Source: an uncultured Collinsella sp.
Lineage (GTDB): Bacteria > Actinomycetota > Coriobacteriia > Coriobacteriales > Coriobacteriaceae
Assembly (NCBI GenBank): GCA_900549215.1
Contig: URNJ01000002.1
Coordinates: 1 to 31,548, forward strand
DNA: 31,548 nucleotides
Direction of reading: 5' to 3'
Shown: in pieces, positions 8,577 through 16,584 of the stretch
How positions within the stretch are numbered: the first letter of the stretch is position 1
Layout of the letters: every line of letters begins with the position of its first letter
Notes under the pieces: model-generated
Database searches by the model: none
What the model was told of the DNA's origin: nothing
Seen by the model: only the letters and a program-made list of their open reading frames with translations
Translations under genes and position numbers: made by a program

Positions 8577-8647
8577 AAAAAGTTGCGGTGGAATAGTTCC
8601 TGTTTTGCCCTTAAGCTGGCCATTCTAGGAACTATCCCACCGCAACT
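8576..8647 (-). terminator. Long palindrome acting as terminator of the gntR transcript
   Basis: A 21-bp arm at 8581-8601 (starting AGTTGCGGTGG) and its partner at 8627-8647 match with one mismatch around a 25-base loop. On the minus strand the stem is followed by TTTTTT, so it fits an intrinsic terminator for the gene that ends at 8657. The arms are much longer than needed for termination, which suggests a repeat element reused as a terminator. Confidence 0.75.
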
Positions 8648-8656
8648 AATAGACAG

Positions 8657-9412
8657 TTAGCTCATACTGCTCTGATGGGTCTCGCTGCCGTTATTGCGGC
8701 GGGTGACCGTTTCGTGGAGTAAAAAGAACCCGGGGACCTGTTTGGTCTCGGTGTATTCCATAAGGATGCCGTCGGCGTTGTAGGTCTGCCCGCGTACAAC
8801 GGCGAGTGCGTTAAAGTCGTCGAGATCGAGCACGCGCGCATCTTCGGGCGTGGGATGCTCAATCGTTACATCGCGTTTGCCCGTGGCAATCTTAATGCCA
8901 AGGTCTTCTTCGAGGTAACGATAGATCGAATCGTTGGCAATCTCGGGTGTCAGTCCCGGTACCTGTGAGCTTAGGTAATAGGAGTCGTCGGAGCATACGG
9001 CATGTCCGTTTGCATAACGGATGCGTTTGGCGCGCGTAAGCTCGCAGCCTTCGGGAAACCCGGTAATCCTGGAGAGTGCCTTGCTACAGACGAGGAGCTC
9101 AAAGACGGTGGTGACAGTCTTGAGCTCAAAGCCGCGGCTGGCTGCGATTTCCTTAAAGGTCTCGAGTCCGCCGCCGCCACGATTCGTCTCGTCACTGATG
9201 TTGCGAATGACGCGCATGCCTTTGCCTTGCTGGGGGAGCACGTAACCATCTGCCGCAAGCATCGAGATGGCGCGGCGGACCGTCATGCGCGAACAGTCAA
9301 ACTGTTGCGTGAGCTCAGTCTCCGAAGGCAGATAGCTCTGATAGGCGTATGTGCCGTCGTCAATCGACTGCTTCACGTTGTCATAAATGGTTTGGAAGAT
9401 GGCTCGCGCCAT
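8657..9412 (-). CDS. GntR/HutC-family transcriptional regulator
   Basis: A 251-residue regulator. Residues 1-70 form the GntR winged helix (LPSETELTQQFDCSRMTVRR, then AISMLAADGYVLPQQGKGMRV). The rest matches a UTRA ligand-binding domain, with LTRAKRIRYANG and, near the C-terminus, ALAVVRGQTYNADGILMEYT. UTRA regulators usually sense sugar phosphates. The ATG follows TAGGAG. It lies 65 bp after the zinc dehydrogenase on the same strand and faces an alpha-glucoside PTS and GH4 enzyme, so it probably represses this locus and is released by an imported alpha-glucoside phosphate. TCTAGA-core sites in the divergent region are typical operators for this subfamily. Confidence 0.9.
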   Translation of the reverse strand: MARAIFQTIYDNVKQSIDDGTYAYQSYLPSETELTQQFDCSRMTVRRAISMLAADGYVLPQQGKGMRVIRNISDETNRGGGGLETFKEIAASRGFELKTVTTVFELLVCSKALSRITGFPEGCELTRAKRIRYANGHAVCSDDSYYLSSQVPGLTPEIANDSIYRYLEEDLGIKIATGKRDVTIEHPTPEDARVLDLDDFNALAVVRGQTYNADGILMEYTETKQVPGFFLLHETVTRRNNGSETHQSSMS

Positions 9413-9432
9413 GACGGTCTCCTAGAGCTGAG

Positions 9433-9464
9433 TGCGCGAGCGGTGGATGAGGACTGCTCGCGCA
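9433..9464 (-). other. Intercistronic hairpin between the zinc dehydrogenase and gntR
   Basis: TGCGCGAGC (9433-9441) and GCTCGCGCA (9456-9464) are a perfect 9-bp inverted repeat with a 14-base loop and no T-run. It may stabilise the upstream mRNA end and lower gntR expression relative to the dehydrogenase. Confidence 0.5.
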
Positions 9465-9477
9465 GGTGTCGATCGAT

Positions 9478-10503
9478 TTACTTGCTGGGGTCGATTATAT
9501 ATTTACCCATGGCACGCAGAGCTGGGTCTGACAGGATGGCGCCGAGTTCGTCGAGGGAAGCCACCTTGGCGACCATCGAGGATACGTCGAGCCTGCCAGA
9601 GTCGATGAGCTCGAGCGCGCGACGCTGCGTATAAGGGTTGATGTAGGACGAGGTAAGCACAAGCTCCTTCTGGAAGACCTCGAAGGGCTTGACGGTGATT
9701 GTCTCATCGGGCTTGGTGAGGCCGAACATCATGACCGTAGCCTTGTGGCCGGCGATCTGGATGGCCTGCTCGATGGTGACGGGCTTGCCAACACACTCGA
9801 TAACGACATCGACGTTGCCGACGCCCTCCTGCTTCAGGCGGGCCGGGACGTCCTCGTGGATGGAATCAATTGCCAGGTCGGCGCCGAGTTTGAGCGCAAC
9901 CTCGCGCTTGCCTTCGACAGGCTCGAGCAAGACGACCTTGGTGGCGCCGGCGTTTTTGGCGAGCTGCATCATGAGCAGGCCGATCATGCCGCCGCCGATA
10001 ACGACAACTGTGCTGCCGGGCTTGATGTTGCACATATCGATGCCGTGCAGGCAGCAGGCGACGGGCTCGGTCATAGCACCCTGCTCAAAGCTGGTGTGAT
10101 CGCCCAACTTGTAGACTTGCTGCATATCGACGGAGCAGTACTCGGCAAAGCCGCCGTTAACGGTGGTGCCGTAACCGGTCATATGCTCGCAGTAGTGGTT
10201 GATTCCGTCGCGGCAGGGTTCGCAGCAGCCGCAGGGATGGTTTGGGTCGATGCACACGCGATCGCCCGGTTTAAAGCCGGCGACGTCGCTGCCCACGGCC
10301 TCGACAACGCCCGCAAACTCATGACCAAGGATCGTGGGCGGGGTAACGTCGGCTGCACCCTTGTCGCCTTCATAGATATGCACGTCGGTGCCGCAGACGC
10401 CGCAAGCTTTGACGTTGATCAGAACGTCGCGCTTGCCTACGGCCGGCTTTGCCGATTCCTCGACTCTGAGGTCGTGCTTTCCATAGAAGACCGCGCTTTT
10501 CAT
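9478..10503 (-). CDS. Zinc-dependent MDR alcohol/polyol dehydrogenase (sorbitol-dehydrogenase type)
   Basis: A 341-residue medium-chain dehydrogenase. The catalytic zinc region shows CGVCGTDVH (about 35-43) and GHEFAG (about 60-65). The structural zinc lobe has four cysteines in CGCCEPCRDGINHYC, and the NAD fold has VVVIGGGMIGLLMMQLAKNAG. The family oxidises polyols or secondary alcohols to ketones, for example sorbitol to fructose or threonine to aminoketobutyrate. The locus context favours a polyol: a 6-phospho-alpha-glucosidase acting on an alpha-glucosyl polyol such as maltitol would release sorbitol. That is inference. The start ATG follows AAGGAG, and a good promoter lies upstream on the minus strand. 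Confidence 0.88.
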   Translation of the reverse strand: MKSAVFYGKHDLRVEESAKPAVGKRDVLINVKACGVCGTDVHIYEGDKGAADVTPPTILGHEFAGVVEAVGSDVAGFKPGDRVCIDPNHPCGCCEPCRDGINHYCEHMTGYGTTVNGGFAEYCSVDMQQVYKLGDHTSFEQGAMTEPVACCLHGIDMCNIKPGSTVVVIGGGMIGLLMMQLAKNAGATKVVLLEPVEGKREVALKLGADLAIDSIHEDVPARLKQEGVGNVDVVIECVGKPVTIEQAIQIAGHKATVMMFGLTKPDETITVKPFEVFQKELVLTSSYINPYTQRRALELIDSGRLDVSSMVAKVASLDELGAILSDPALRAMGKYIIDPSK

Positions 10504-10539
10504 GGTGACTCCTTAACGTGGCGGTGAATATTGTAATGA

Positions 10540-10568
10540 AGTATAGGTATGTCTATATGAATAGACAA
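10540..10568 (-). promoter_or_regulatory. Sigma-70-type promoter of the zinc dehydrogenase-gntR operon
   Basis: On the minus strand, -35 TTGTCT (10568-10563), a 17-base spacer and -10 TATACT (10545-10540). An inverted repeat GTCTAT-N4-ATAGAC (10551-10566) fills the spacer, so a bound regulator would block the promoter. Confidence 0.7.
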
Positions 10569-10571
10569 GCA

Positions 10572-10585
10572 CATCTAGACAAGTA
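10572..10585. promoter_or_regulatory. GntR/HutC operator-like site near the dehydrogenase promoter
   Basis: The sequence CATCTAGACAAG (10572-10583) has the TCTAGA core and one perfect AGACAAG half. It lies just upstream of the -35 of the minus-strand promoter. Confidence 0.5.
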
Positions 10586-10649
10586 GAAAAGAAATTTAAA
10601 ATGCAGCCATCAGCTATATCAGATTTAGCAGGCGAAATACTGGACATAT

Positions 10650-10680
10650 ACCGTTTACGGCCAATAATCAACCGTTTACC
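10650..10680. repeat. Direct repeat ACCGTTTAC, 21-bp spacing, upstream of the PTS gene
   Basis: ACCGTTTAC occurs at 10650-10658 and 10671-10679, exactly 21 bp apart, which places both on the same face of the DNA. The first copy is part of the inverted repeat CCGTTTACGG; the same decamer occurs (as CCGTAAACGG) at 3198-3207. The second copy may also supply a -35 (TTTACC). A binding site for an activator or a second repressor is possible. Confidence 0.4.
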
Positions 10681-10700
10681 GACCGTAGTCTTTATGCTAA

Positions 10701-10714
10701 CTTGTCTAGATAAG
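10701..10714. promoter_or_regulatory. GntR/HutC operator-like site upstream of the alpha-glucoside PTS gene
   Basis: CTTGTCTAGATAAG is a near-perfect 14-bp palindrome centred on TCTAGA, one base short of symmetry. It resembles the known operators of HutC-type regulators such as DasR and NagR. It overlaps the presumed -10 region (TAACTT, 10698-10703) of the EIICB gene. The leader from here to 10859 shows nothing else. Confidence 0.65.
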
Positions 10715-10859
10715 TGATGTGATAAAACGTAAGTGTAAGAAGTCAGGGAAGCGGGCCCACCCGTCCTATTGCACGAGGTACACGCAAACGGCGCGTCTGC
10801 GGTTTCGAGTGAAGCCAAAACCGCAGCCGCTCCGAATGAAGAGAGGGGGATTCCCCGTC

Positions 10860-12470
10860 ATGATGCAAAAGATACAACGTTTCGGCGGTGCAATGTACAC
10901 GCCTGCAATTCTTTTCGCATTTTCCGGAATCGTCGTCGGCCTGGGTACGTTGTTTACCACCGAGGCGATCTTTGGCGAGATGGCCACTGCGGGCCATCTT
11001 TGGTTTGATTGCTGGAATGTGTTGCTCCAGGGTGGTTGGACGCTCTTTAACCAGATGCCGTTGCTGTTTTGCGTAGCGTTGCCAATCTCGCTCGCGAACA
11101 AGCAGAACGCTCGCTGCTGCATGGAGGCTTTGGCCATCTACCTTACCTTCAACTACTTTGTAAGCACAATCTTGGGGCAGTGGGGCCCTGTCTTTGGGGT
11201 CGACTACTCTGTCGAGGCGGGCAGCGGTACTGGTCTTGCCACTATCGCAAGCATCAAAACGCTTGATATGGGCATCATGGGTGCGCTCATTATCTCTGGT
11301 ATCGCCACGATGCTGCATAACAAGTTCTTCGATACCGAGCTCCCCGAGTGGTTGGGCGTGTTCTCGGGCTCCGTGTTCATCTATATGATCGGTTTCTTCG
11401 TTATGGTTCCGGTCGCTCTTATCGCCTGCCTGGTGTGGCCGCATGTTCAGGCTGCTATCTCTGCCTTCCAGGGATTCATCCTTTCCGCCGGTACGTTTGG
11501 CGTGGGTGTCTTTGCTTTCTTCGAGCGCGTGCTGATCCCTACAGGCCTGCACCACTTTATCTATACGCCGTTCTATTACGACAACGCGGCGGTCAACGGC
11601 GGCATCTTTGCTGCTTGGGCCAACATCCTGCCCCAACTGGCTGCCGATCCGAGCATTGCTCTTAAGGATGCCGCACCCTGGGCTGCCTATACCTGCCCTG
11701 GTTGGACTAAGGTCTTCGGCTCGCTTGGCGTCGCCATTGCGTTTTATATGACCGCCAAACCCGAGCGCAAGCAGCGCGTCAAGGCTCTGCTGATCCCGGT
11801 CACCCTTACCGCTATGCTTTGCGGTATCACCGAGCCGCTTGACTTCACCTTCCTGTTCATTGCGCCCGGCCTGTTCGACATCCACCGCGTGCTCGGAGCG
11901 CTCGGCTGCATGGCTCAAAACCTCCTTGGCGTCGTGGGCATCTTCGACGGCGGCATCATCTCGATGCTCTCGTGGGACTGGCTGCCCCTTTGGGCCGCAC
12001 ACGGTCTGCAGTACGCCATCTCCATCCTTGTCGGTCTGTGCTTTACCGCCCTTTGGGTCGTGGTCTTCCGTTTCCTGATCGTCAAATTCGACTTTAAGAC
12101 CCCCGGTCGCGAGGATGACGACGTCGAGGTCGAGCTCAAGTCCAAGGCCGACTACAAGCAAAAGCAGAGCGGTGCTGCTGCTGTCAAATCGGTCGCCCAG
12201 AGTAAAGATGATGAGCGCTTGGTGCTTGCCGAGAACATCCTCGATCTGCTCGGTGGCACGGATAACATCATCGATGTAACGAACTGCGCTACCCGTCTGC
12301 GCGTTAACGTCAAGGACAAGAGCGTCGTTGCACCCGAGGCTTCCTTCAAGGCGATCGGTACGCATGGCTTGGTGGTCCAAGGTCAGTCAATCCAGGTCAT
12401 CATCGGCCTTACCGTCCCGCAGGTTCGCGAGAAGTTCGAGAGTCTTCTGAAGTTCGAGAGTCTTCTGTAA
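10860..12470 (+). CDS. PTS EIICB, alpha-glucoside (maltose-type) family
   Basis: A 536-residue membrane permease that imports and phosphorylates an alpha-glucoside. Residues 1-420 form the EIIC domain, with many hydrophobic segments and the family motif GITEPLDFTFLFIAPGL. A charged linker (EDDDVEVELKSKADYKQ) leads to a C-terminal EIIB domain with the phosphocysteine at Cys476 in VTNCATRLRV. No EIIA domain is present, so a separate glucose-type EIIA must donate phosphate. The start after GAGAGGGGGA at 10841-10850 gives the usual length; two ATG codons are adjacent. The final KFESLL is a direct duplication. It is followed by the GH4 hydrolase for its product. Confidence 0.92.
   Translation: MMQKIQRFGGAMYTPAILFAFSGIVVGLGTLFTTEAIFGEMATAGHLWFDCWNVLLQGGWTLFNQMPLLFCVALPISLANKQNARCCMEALAIYLTFNYFVSTILGQWGPVFGVDYSVEAGSGTGLATIASIKTLDMGIMGALIISGIATMLHNKFFDTELPEWLGVFSGSVFIYMIGFFVMVPVALIACLVWPHVQAAISAFQGFILSAGTFGVGVFAFFERVLIPTGLHHFIYTPFYYDNAAVNGGIFAAWANILPQLAADPSIALKDAAPWAAYTCPGWTKVFGSLGVAIAFYMTAKPERKQRVKALLIPVTLTAMLCGITEPLDFTFLFIAPGLFDIHRVLGALGCMAQNLLGVVGIFDGGIISMLSWDWLPLWAAHGLQYAISILVGLCFTALWVVVFRFLIVKFDFKTPGREDDDVEVELKSKADYKQKQSGAAAVKSVAQSKDDERLVLAENILDLLGGTDNIIDVTNCATRLRVNVKDKSVVAPEASFKAIGTHGLVVQGQSIQVIIGLTVPQVREKFESLLKFESLL
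12432..12467 (+). repeat. 18-bp tandem duplication at the 3' end of the EIICB gene
   Basis: The 18-base unit AAGTTCGAGAGTCTTCTG occurs twice without a gap, just before the TAA. It stays in frame and adds a second KFESLL to the protein. An exact copy implies a recent event. Confidence 0.95.
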
Positions 12471-12488
12471 ATCATCGTCCATCGAAAC

Positions 12489-12528
12489 AATCGGCCTTGC
12501 AGAGCCGGTATGCACCGCAAGGCCGATT
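12489..12528 (+). other. Intercistronic hairpin between EIICB and GH4 genes
   Basis: AATCGGCCTTGC (12489-12500) and GCAAGGCCGATT (12517-12528) are perfect 12-bp arms with a 16-base loop. The next bases are CTAGAGATAAAAAA, with no T-run, so termination is unlikely to be complete. Probable roles are mRNA end protection or partial attenuation, giving different levels of transporter and hydrolase. Confidence 0.65.
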
Positions 12529-12626
12529 CTAGAGATAAAAAACTCCACTTCTAGGTAACAATTCCAAACCGCGCAAGGCCGCGTGCGGGGACGGATTGAG
12601 CAAGCGGCCAGAATGAGGAGGACATC

Positions 12627-13970
12627 ATGTCCAAGAAGAACTATGCCGTGACCATTGCCGGCGGTGGCTCCACCTTCACCCCGGGCATTGCCCTGATGCT
12701 GCTCGAGGAGCGCGACCGCTTCCCGGTCAACAAGGTGACCTTCTATGACAACAACGCCGAGCGCCAGGAGATCGTTGCCAAGGCGTGCGAGATCTACTTC
12801 CACGAGAACGCTCCCGAGGTTGAGTTCAACTACACCACCGACCCCGAAACCGCTTTTACCGGCACTGACTTCGTCCTTGCTCACATCCGCGTGGGTCTGT
12901 ACGCCATGCGCGAGCTCGACGAGAAGATCCCCCTCAAGTACGGCTGCGTTGGTCAGGAGACCTGCGGCGCTGGCGGCATCGCCTACGGTATGCGCTCCAT
13001 CGGCGGTGTCATCGAGATCCTGGACTACATGGAGAAGTACAGCCCCAACGCCTGGATGCTCAACTACTCCAACCCCGCGGCTATCGTCGCAGAGGCTTGC
13101 CGCGTGCTGCGTCCCAACAGCCGCATCATCAACATCTGTGACATGCCGATCGACCTCATGGATAAGATGAGCCGTATGTGCGGCATCAAGGATCGTCGCG
13201 AGCTGCAGTACAGCTACTACGGCCTCAACCACTTTGGTTGGTGGAGCAAGATCTACGACAAGGAGGGTAACGACCTCATGCCGCAGATCAAGGAGCACAT
13301 GGCAAAGAACGGCTACTTGGACGGCATTGAGCACGAGGCCGGTAAGGAGCAGCACGTCGAGGAGAGCTGGATTCACACCTTCGGCAAGGCCAAGGATGTC
13401 TATGCTGTCGATCCCGAGACGATTCCCAACACCTACCTCAAGTACTACCTGTACCCGGACTATGTCGTCGAGACGTCTGACCCCAACTACACTCGCGCCA
13501 ATGAGGTTATGGACGGCCGCGAGAAGAAGGTCTTTGGCGCTTGCCGCGACATCATCGCCAAGGGTACTGCCAAGGACGGCGGCTTTGAGCCCGACGTACA
13601 CGCCAACTACATCGTCGACCTTGCCTGCGCGCTGGCCGAGAATACGCTCGAGCGCTTCCTGCTGATCGTCCCCAACGATGGCGCTGTGCCCAACTTCGAC
13701 CCGACGGCCATGGTCGAGGTGCCTTGCATCGTCGGTTCCAACGGCTTTGAGAAGATCTGCCAGGGCCCGATCCCGCAGTTCCAGAAGGGCCTGATGGAGC
13801 AGCAGGTTTCCGTCGAGAAGCTCGTTGTCCAGGCTTGGGTCGAGGGCAGCTACCAGAAGCTCTGGCAGGCACTCACGCTCTCCAAGACCATTCCTTCGGC
13901 AAGTGTTGCTAAGCAGATCCTGGACGAGCTCATCGAGGCCAACAAGGATTTCTGGCCCGAGCTTAAGTAA
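12627..13970 (+). CDS. 6-phospho-alpha-glucosidase, GH4 (MalH/GlvA/AglB type)
   Basis: A 447-residue NAD- and Mn-dependent hydrolase that splits phosphorylated alpha-glucosides into glucose 6-phosphate and the aglycone by a redox-elimination mechanism. The N-terminal NAD fold starts VTIAGGGSTFTPG. Metal ligands Cys171 (in CDMP) and His202 (in GLNHFGWW) are present. The CDMP tetrapeptide is the mark of alpha-specific members, while phospho-beta-glucosidases have CNVP. NYSNPAAIVAEA is also typical. The ATG follows GAGGAG. It works directly after the EIICB encoded upstream. Substrates could be maltose, trehalulose, isomaltulose or maltitol. Confidence 0.94.
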   Translation: MSKKNYAVTIAGGGSTFTPGIALMLLEERDRFPVNKVTFYDNNAERQEIVAKACEIYFHENAPEVEFNYTTDPETAFTGTDFVLAHIRVGLYAMRELDEKIPLKYGCVGQETCGAGGIAYGMRSIGGVIEILDYMEKYSPNAWMLNYSNPAAIVAEACRVLRPNSRIINICDMPIDLMDKMSRMCGIKDRRELQYSYYGLNHFGWWSKIYDKEGNDLMPQIKEHMAKNGYLDGIEHEAGKEQHVEESWIHTFGKAKDVYAVDPETIPNTYLKYYLYPDYVVETSDPNYTRANEVMDGREKKVFGACRDIIAKGTAKDGGFEPDVHANYIVDLACALAENTLERFLLIVPNDGAVPNFDPTAMVEVPCIVGSNGFEKICQGPIPQFQKGLMEQQVSVEKLVVQAWVEGSYQKLWQALTLSKTIPSASVAKQILDELIEANKDFWPELK

Positions 13971-14010
13971 GGACTGCTGTCTCGAACTCTCACGCATCTC
14001 TGCTTCATTT

Positions 14011-14060
14011 GCGCCGCCGCGGTGTCCGGATTCGCCCGGATGCTGCGGCGGCGCTATACT
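14011..14060 (+). promoter_or_regulatory. GC-rich hairpin and -10 element upstream of ychF
   Basis: GCGCCGCCGC (14011-14020) pairs perfectly with GCGGCGGCGC (14045-14054), with a smaller inner stem TCCGG/CCGGA. A TATACT -10 follows at once (14055-14060); no clear -35 is seen. The hairpin could end transcription from the GH4 gene or influence ychF transcription. Confidence 0.5.
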
Positions 14061-14097
14061 TATACGGTTTGAAGTACCTGTACCAAAAGGAGCTGTC

Positions 14098-15174
<1,077 letters not shown>

Positions 15175-15185
15175 GGACGACGCGC

Positions 15186-15569
15186 ATGTTTAAATATGGC
15201 AAAAAAGCTGGCTACATGGGCATCGCGCTGCTGGTGCTTGCGGTGATTCCGCTGGTGGTTGCAGCGTGTGTTATTCCCAACATTGGTCCCGAGGTGGCAA
15301 CGAAGTTTAATGCCGCCGGCGAGGTGACGCGCTGGGGCAAGAGCTACGAGCTGCTGGCGCTACCGGTGCTCAACCTGCTGCTGAGCGTGGCGACGTACTT
15401 TACGGCGGGACGCCAGGCCAAGAACAATGAGGCCTCTGCCGCCATGGCGCGCATCGTGTGCGAGCGCTACCTGCGCAACGGTTGCATCACGGGTGTGTTC
15501 CTCAACGTGATCAACGTCTACTTTATGTACTCGGCGATTACCGGAACGGGCTTTGGCTTTGGTTTCTAG
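15186..15569 (+). CDS. DUF1648-type small membrane protein
   Basis: A 127-residue protein with three hydrophobic segments (about residues 10-32, 55-75 and 98-120). The sequence between the first two, VIPNIGPEVATKFNAAGEVTRWG, matches the DUF1648 pattern (proline, then FNAxGExxRWG) seen in SdpI-type immunity proteins and other small membrane proteins. It begins 11 bp after ychF, after a weak ribosome binding site (AAGGACG), so it is probably co-transcribed. Function unknown; the DUF1648 family includes immunity to peptide toxins, but nothing here shows that role. Confidence 0.82.
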   Translation: MFKYGKKAGYMGIALLVLAVIPLVVAACVIPNIGPEVATKFNAAGEVTRWGKSYELLALPVLNLLLSVATYFTAGRQAKNNEASAAMARIVCERYLRNGCITGVFLNVINVYFMYSAITGTGFGFGF

Positions 15570-15578
15570 CTTGTCCTT

Positions 15579-15968
15579 TTAGGCAACGAGCCTGCACGCA
15601 TATTCAATGGCTGCTGCGAGGCCGCCGCTCGATCGTGGTTGAAAGACCATGTCAGCGGCGGTCTCGTTTTCGTATCCGGCGCCACGAAGGGCGAGTGCGA
15701 TGCCGGCTTCTAGAAGGAGCGGCAGGCCGTGTTGGCTGGTTGCGATTACGGCAGCCTGATTGAGCGGGCAGCTGTGCGCTTGGCATTGGATGGCAAGTTC
15801 ACCTTGCGCCGGGCAAGGGACCAGAACGGCGGCGACGCGACTTGATAGCAATGAAAATGCTGTGCGCTCATCGGGCGAAAGGCATTCTGCTTCAACGACG
15901 ACGAGCTTGGGCGGTGCGCTGTTTGTGCGAAGCGTGGCTCGGTACATGCGGACCGAAGAACCCGACAT
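15579..15968 (-). CDS. Hypothetical 129-residue protein, divergent from the XRE regulator
   Basis: I do not recognise this protein. The ATG at 15968 follows CAGGAG at good spacing, so I prefer it to an in-frame TTG further upstream. The product starts MSGSSVRMYR, has an alternating hydrophobic pattern like a small alpha/beta fold (KLVVVEAECL, VAAVLVPCPA, LPLLLEAGIALALRGAG) and four cysteines. It has no signal peptide. Its promoter region is shared with an XRE regulator through a perfect palindrome, so the two probably form a regulated pair. Its 3' end lies only 9 bp from the convergent DUF1648 gene. Confidence 0.65.
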   Translation of the reverse strand: MSGSSVRMYRATLRTNSAPPKLVVVEAECLSPDERTAFSLLSSRVAAVLVPCPAQGELAIQCQAHSCPLNQAAVIATSQHGLPLLLEAGIALALRGAGYENETAADMVFQPRSSGGLAAAIEYACRLVA

Positions 15969-15991
15969 AGAAAACTCCTGTGTATTCGGCA

Positions 15992-16015
15992 AAACGTAAA
16001 CTATAGTTTACGTTT
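15992..16015. promoter_or_regulatory. Perfect 24-bp palindrome, presumed XRE operator
   Basis: Left arm AAACGTAAACTA (15992-16003) and right arm TAGTTTACGTTT (16004-16015) match completely. TATAGT at the centre could serve as a -10 on either strand. Its position between the divergent genes fits an operator for the adjacent XRE protein. Confidence 0.8.
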
Positions 16016-16044
16016 ATGTTCGGCTCCATTTCAAACTCGGCTGC

Positions 16045-16263
16045 ATGGACGAACGTGCGAAACAGATTCTTGGCAGGCGGGTCGAAGAGACACGCAGGGA
16101 CCTTGGTATCTCCAAGGTTGATTTTTGTGTGGCGACAGGAATCAGCCGACCCTACCTCGACCGAATCGAAGATGGGACGGCAAATTTCACGCTCAAGGTT
16201 CTATTTAAGATCGCGCCCGCCCTTGGCATGACGGTGTCAGAGCTTCTCGAGGGTATCGAATAG
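16045..16263 (+). CDS. XRE-family transcriptional regulator
   Basis: A 72-residue single-domain protein. The Cro/C1-type helix-turn-helix covers residues 10-65: RRVEETRRDLGISKVDFCVATG, then ISRPYLDRIEDGTANFTLKV and LFKIAPALGMTVSELLE. No clear ribosome binding site precedes the ATG at 16045. A perfect palindrome ends 29 bp upstream, so autoregulation, and control of the divergent 129-residue gene, is likely. Small XRE proteins of this size often act as antitoxins or phage-type repressors, but no recognised toxin is nearby. Confidence 0.85.
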   Translation: MDERAKQILGRRVEETRRDLGISKVDFCVATGISRPYLDRIEDGTANFTLKVLFKIAPALGMTVSELLEGIE

Positions 16264-16584
16264 GGCGTTCCCCGCTGCTATTTGACGCTCTTTGGGCGGG
16301 TCCCCCTGGTTGCGATGTGCAAAATCGCGAGTATTCAGCACCAGTTCGGCCGTAGATGGTAGCTCGAGCGGCTGGCTTTGCCTTTTTGACAGTAGATAAT
16401 CCACACGCAAAATAAAAATGAGGAATAAATATTTATTAGACGGACCCTTCGTCCTAAAAGTTCGTCTAATAATCGGCCGATTCTATGCCTCCGGAGGAGA
16501 AATTGCAGAATACTCCGATTTTTGCACGGCCCGAGGGGGACCACCTGTCGTTTAAGGCTGCGATAAGTGGAGCTGCCTTAGGGA
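16264..16584. other. AT-rich intergenic region with palindromes and a possible gene remnant
   Basis: No complete gene is visible. A TTGACA at 16386-16391 with AATAAA about 19 bases later could be a promoter. A hairpin follows (TTATTAGACG 16433-16442 with CGTCTAATAA 16463-16472), then the palindromes AATCGGCCGATT (16471-16482) and CCTCCGGAGG (16488-16497). The last creates a strong GGAGGAG site ahead of a TTG at 16503, from which 36 codons run into the end of ansA. The lower GC than its surroundings suggests a foreign or decayed piece. Confidence 0.4.

Noticed and set aside
10743..12380. A 545-codon open frame on the minus strand opposite the EIICB gene
   Set aside because: It mirrors the PTS gene exactly, is full of His/Asp/Arg runs without domain character, and has no ribosome binding site. 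GC-rich genes often leave such antisense frames.
16418..16555. Small plus-strand ORF of 45 residues starting MRNKYLLDGP
   Set aside because: No ribosome binding site, and it runs through a hairpin and two palindromes whose symmetry explains its sequence better.
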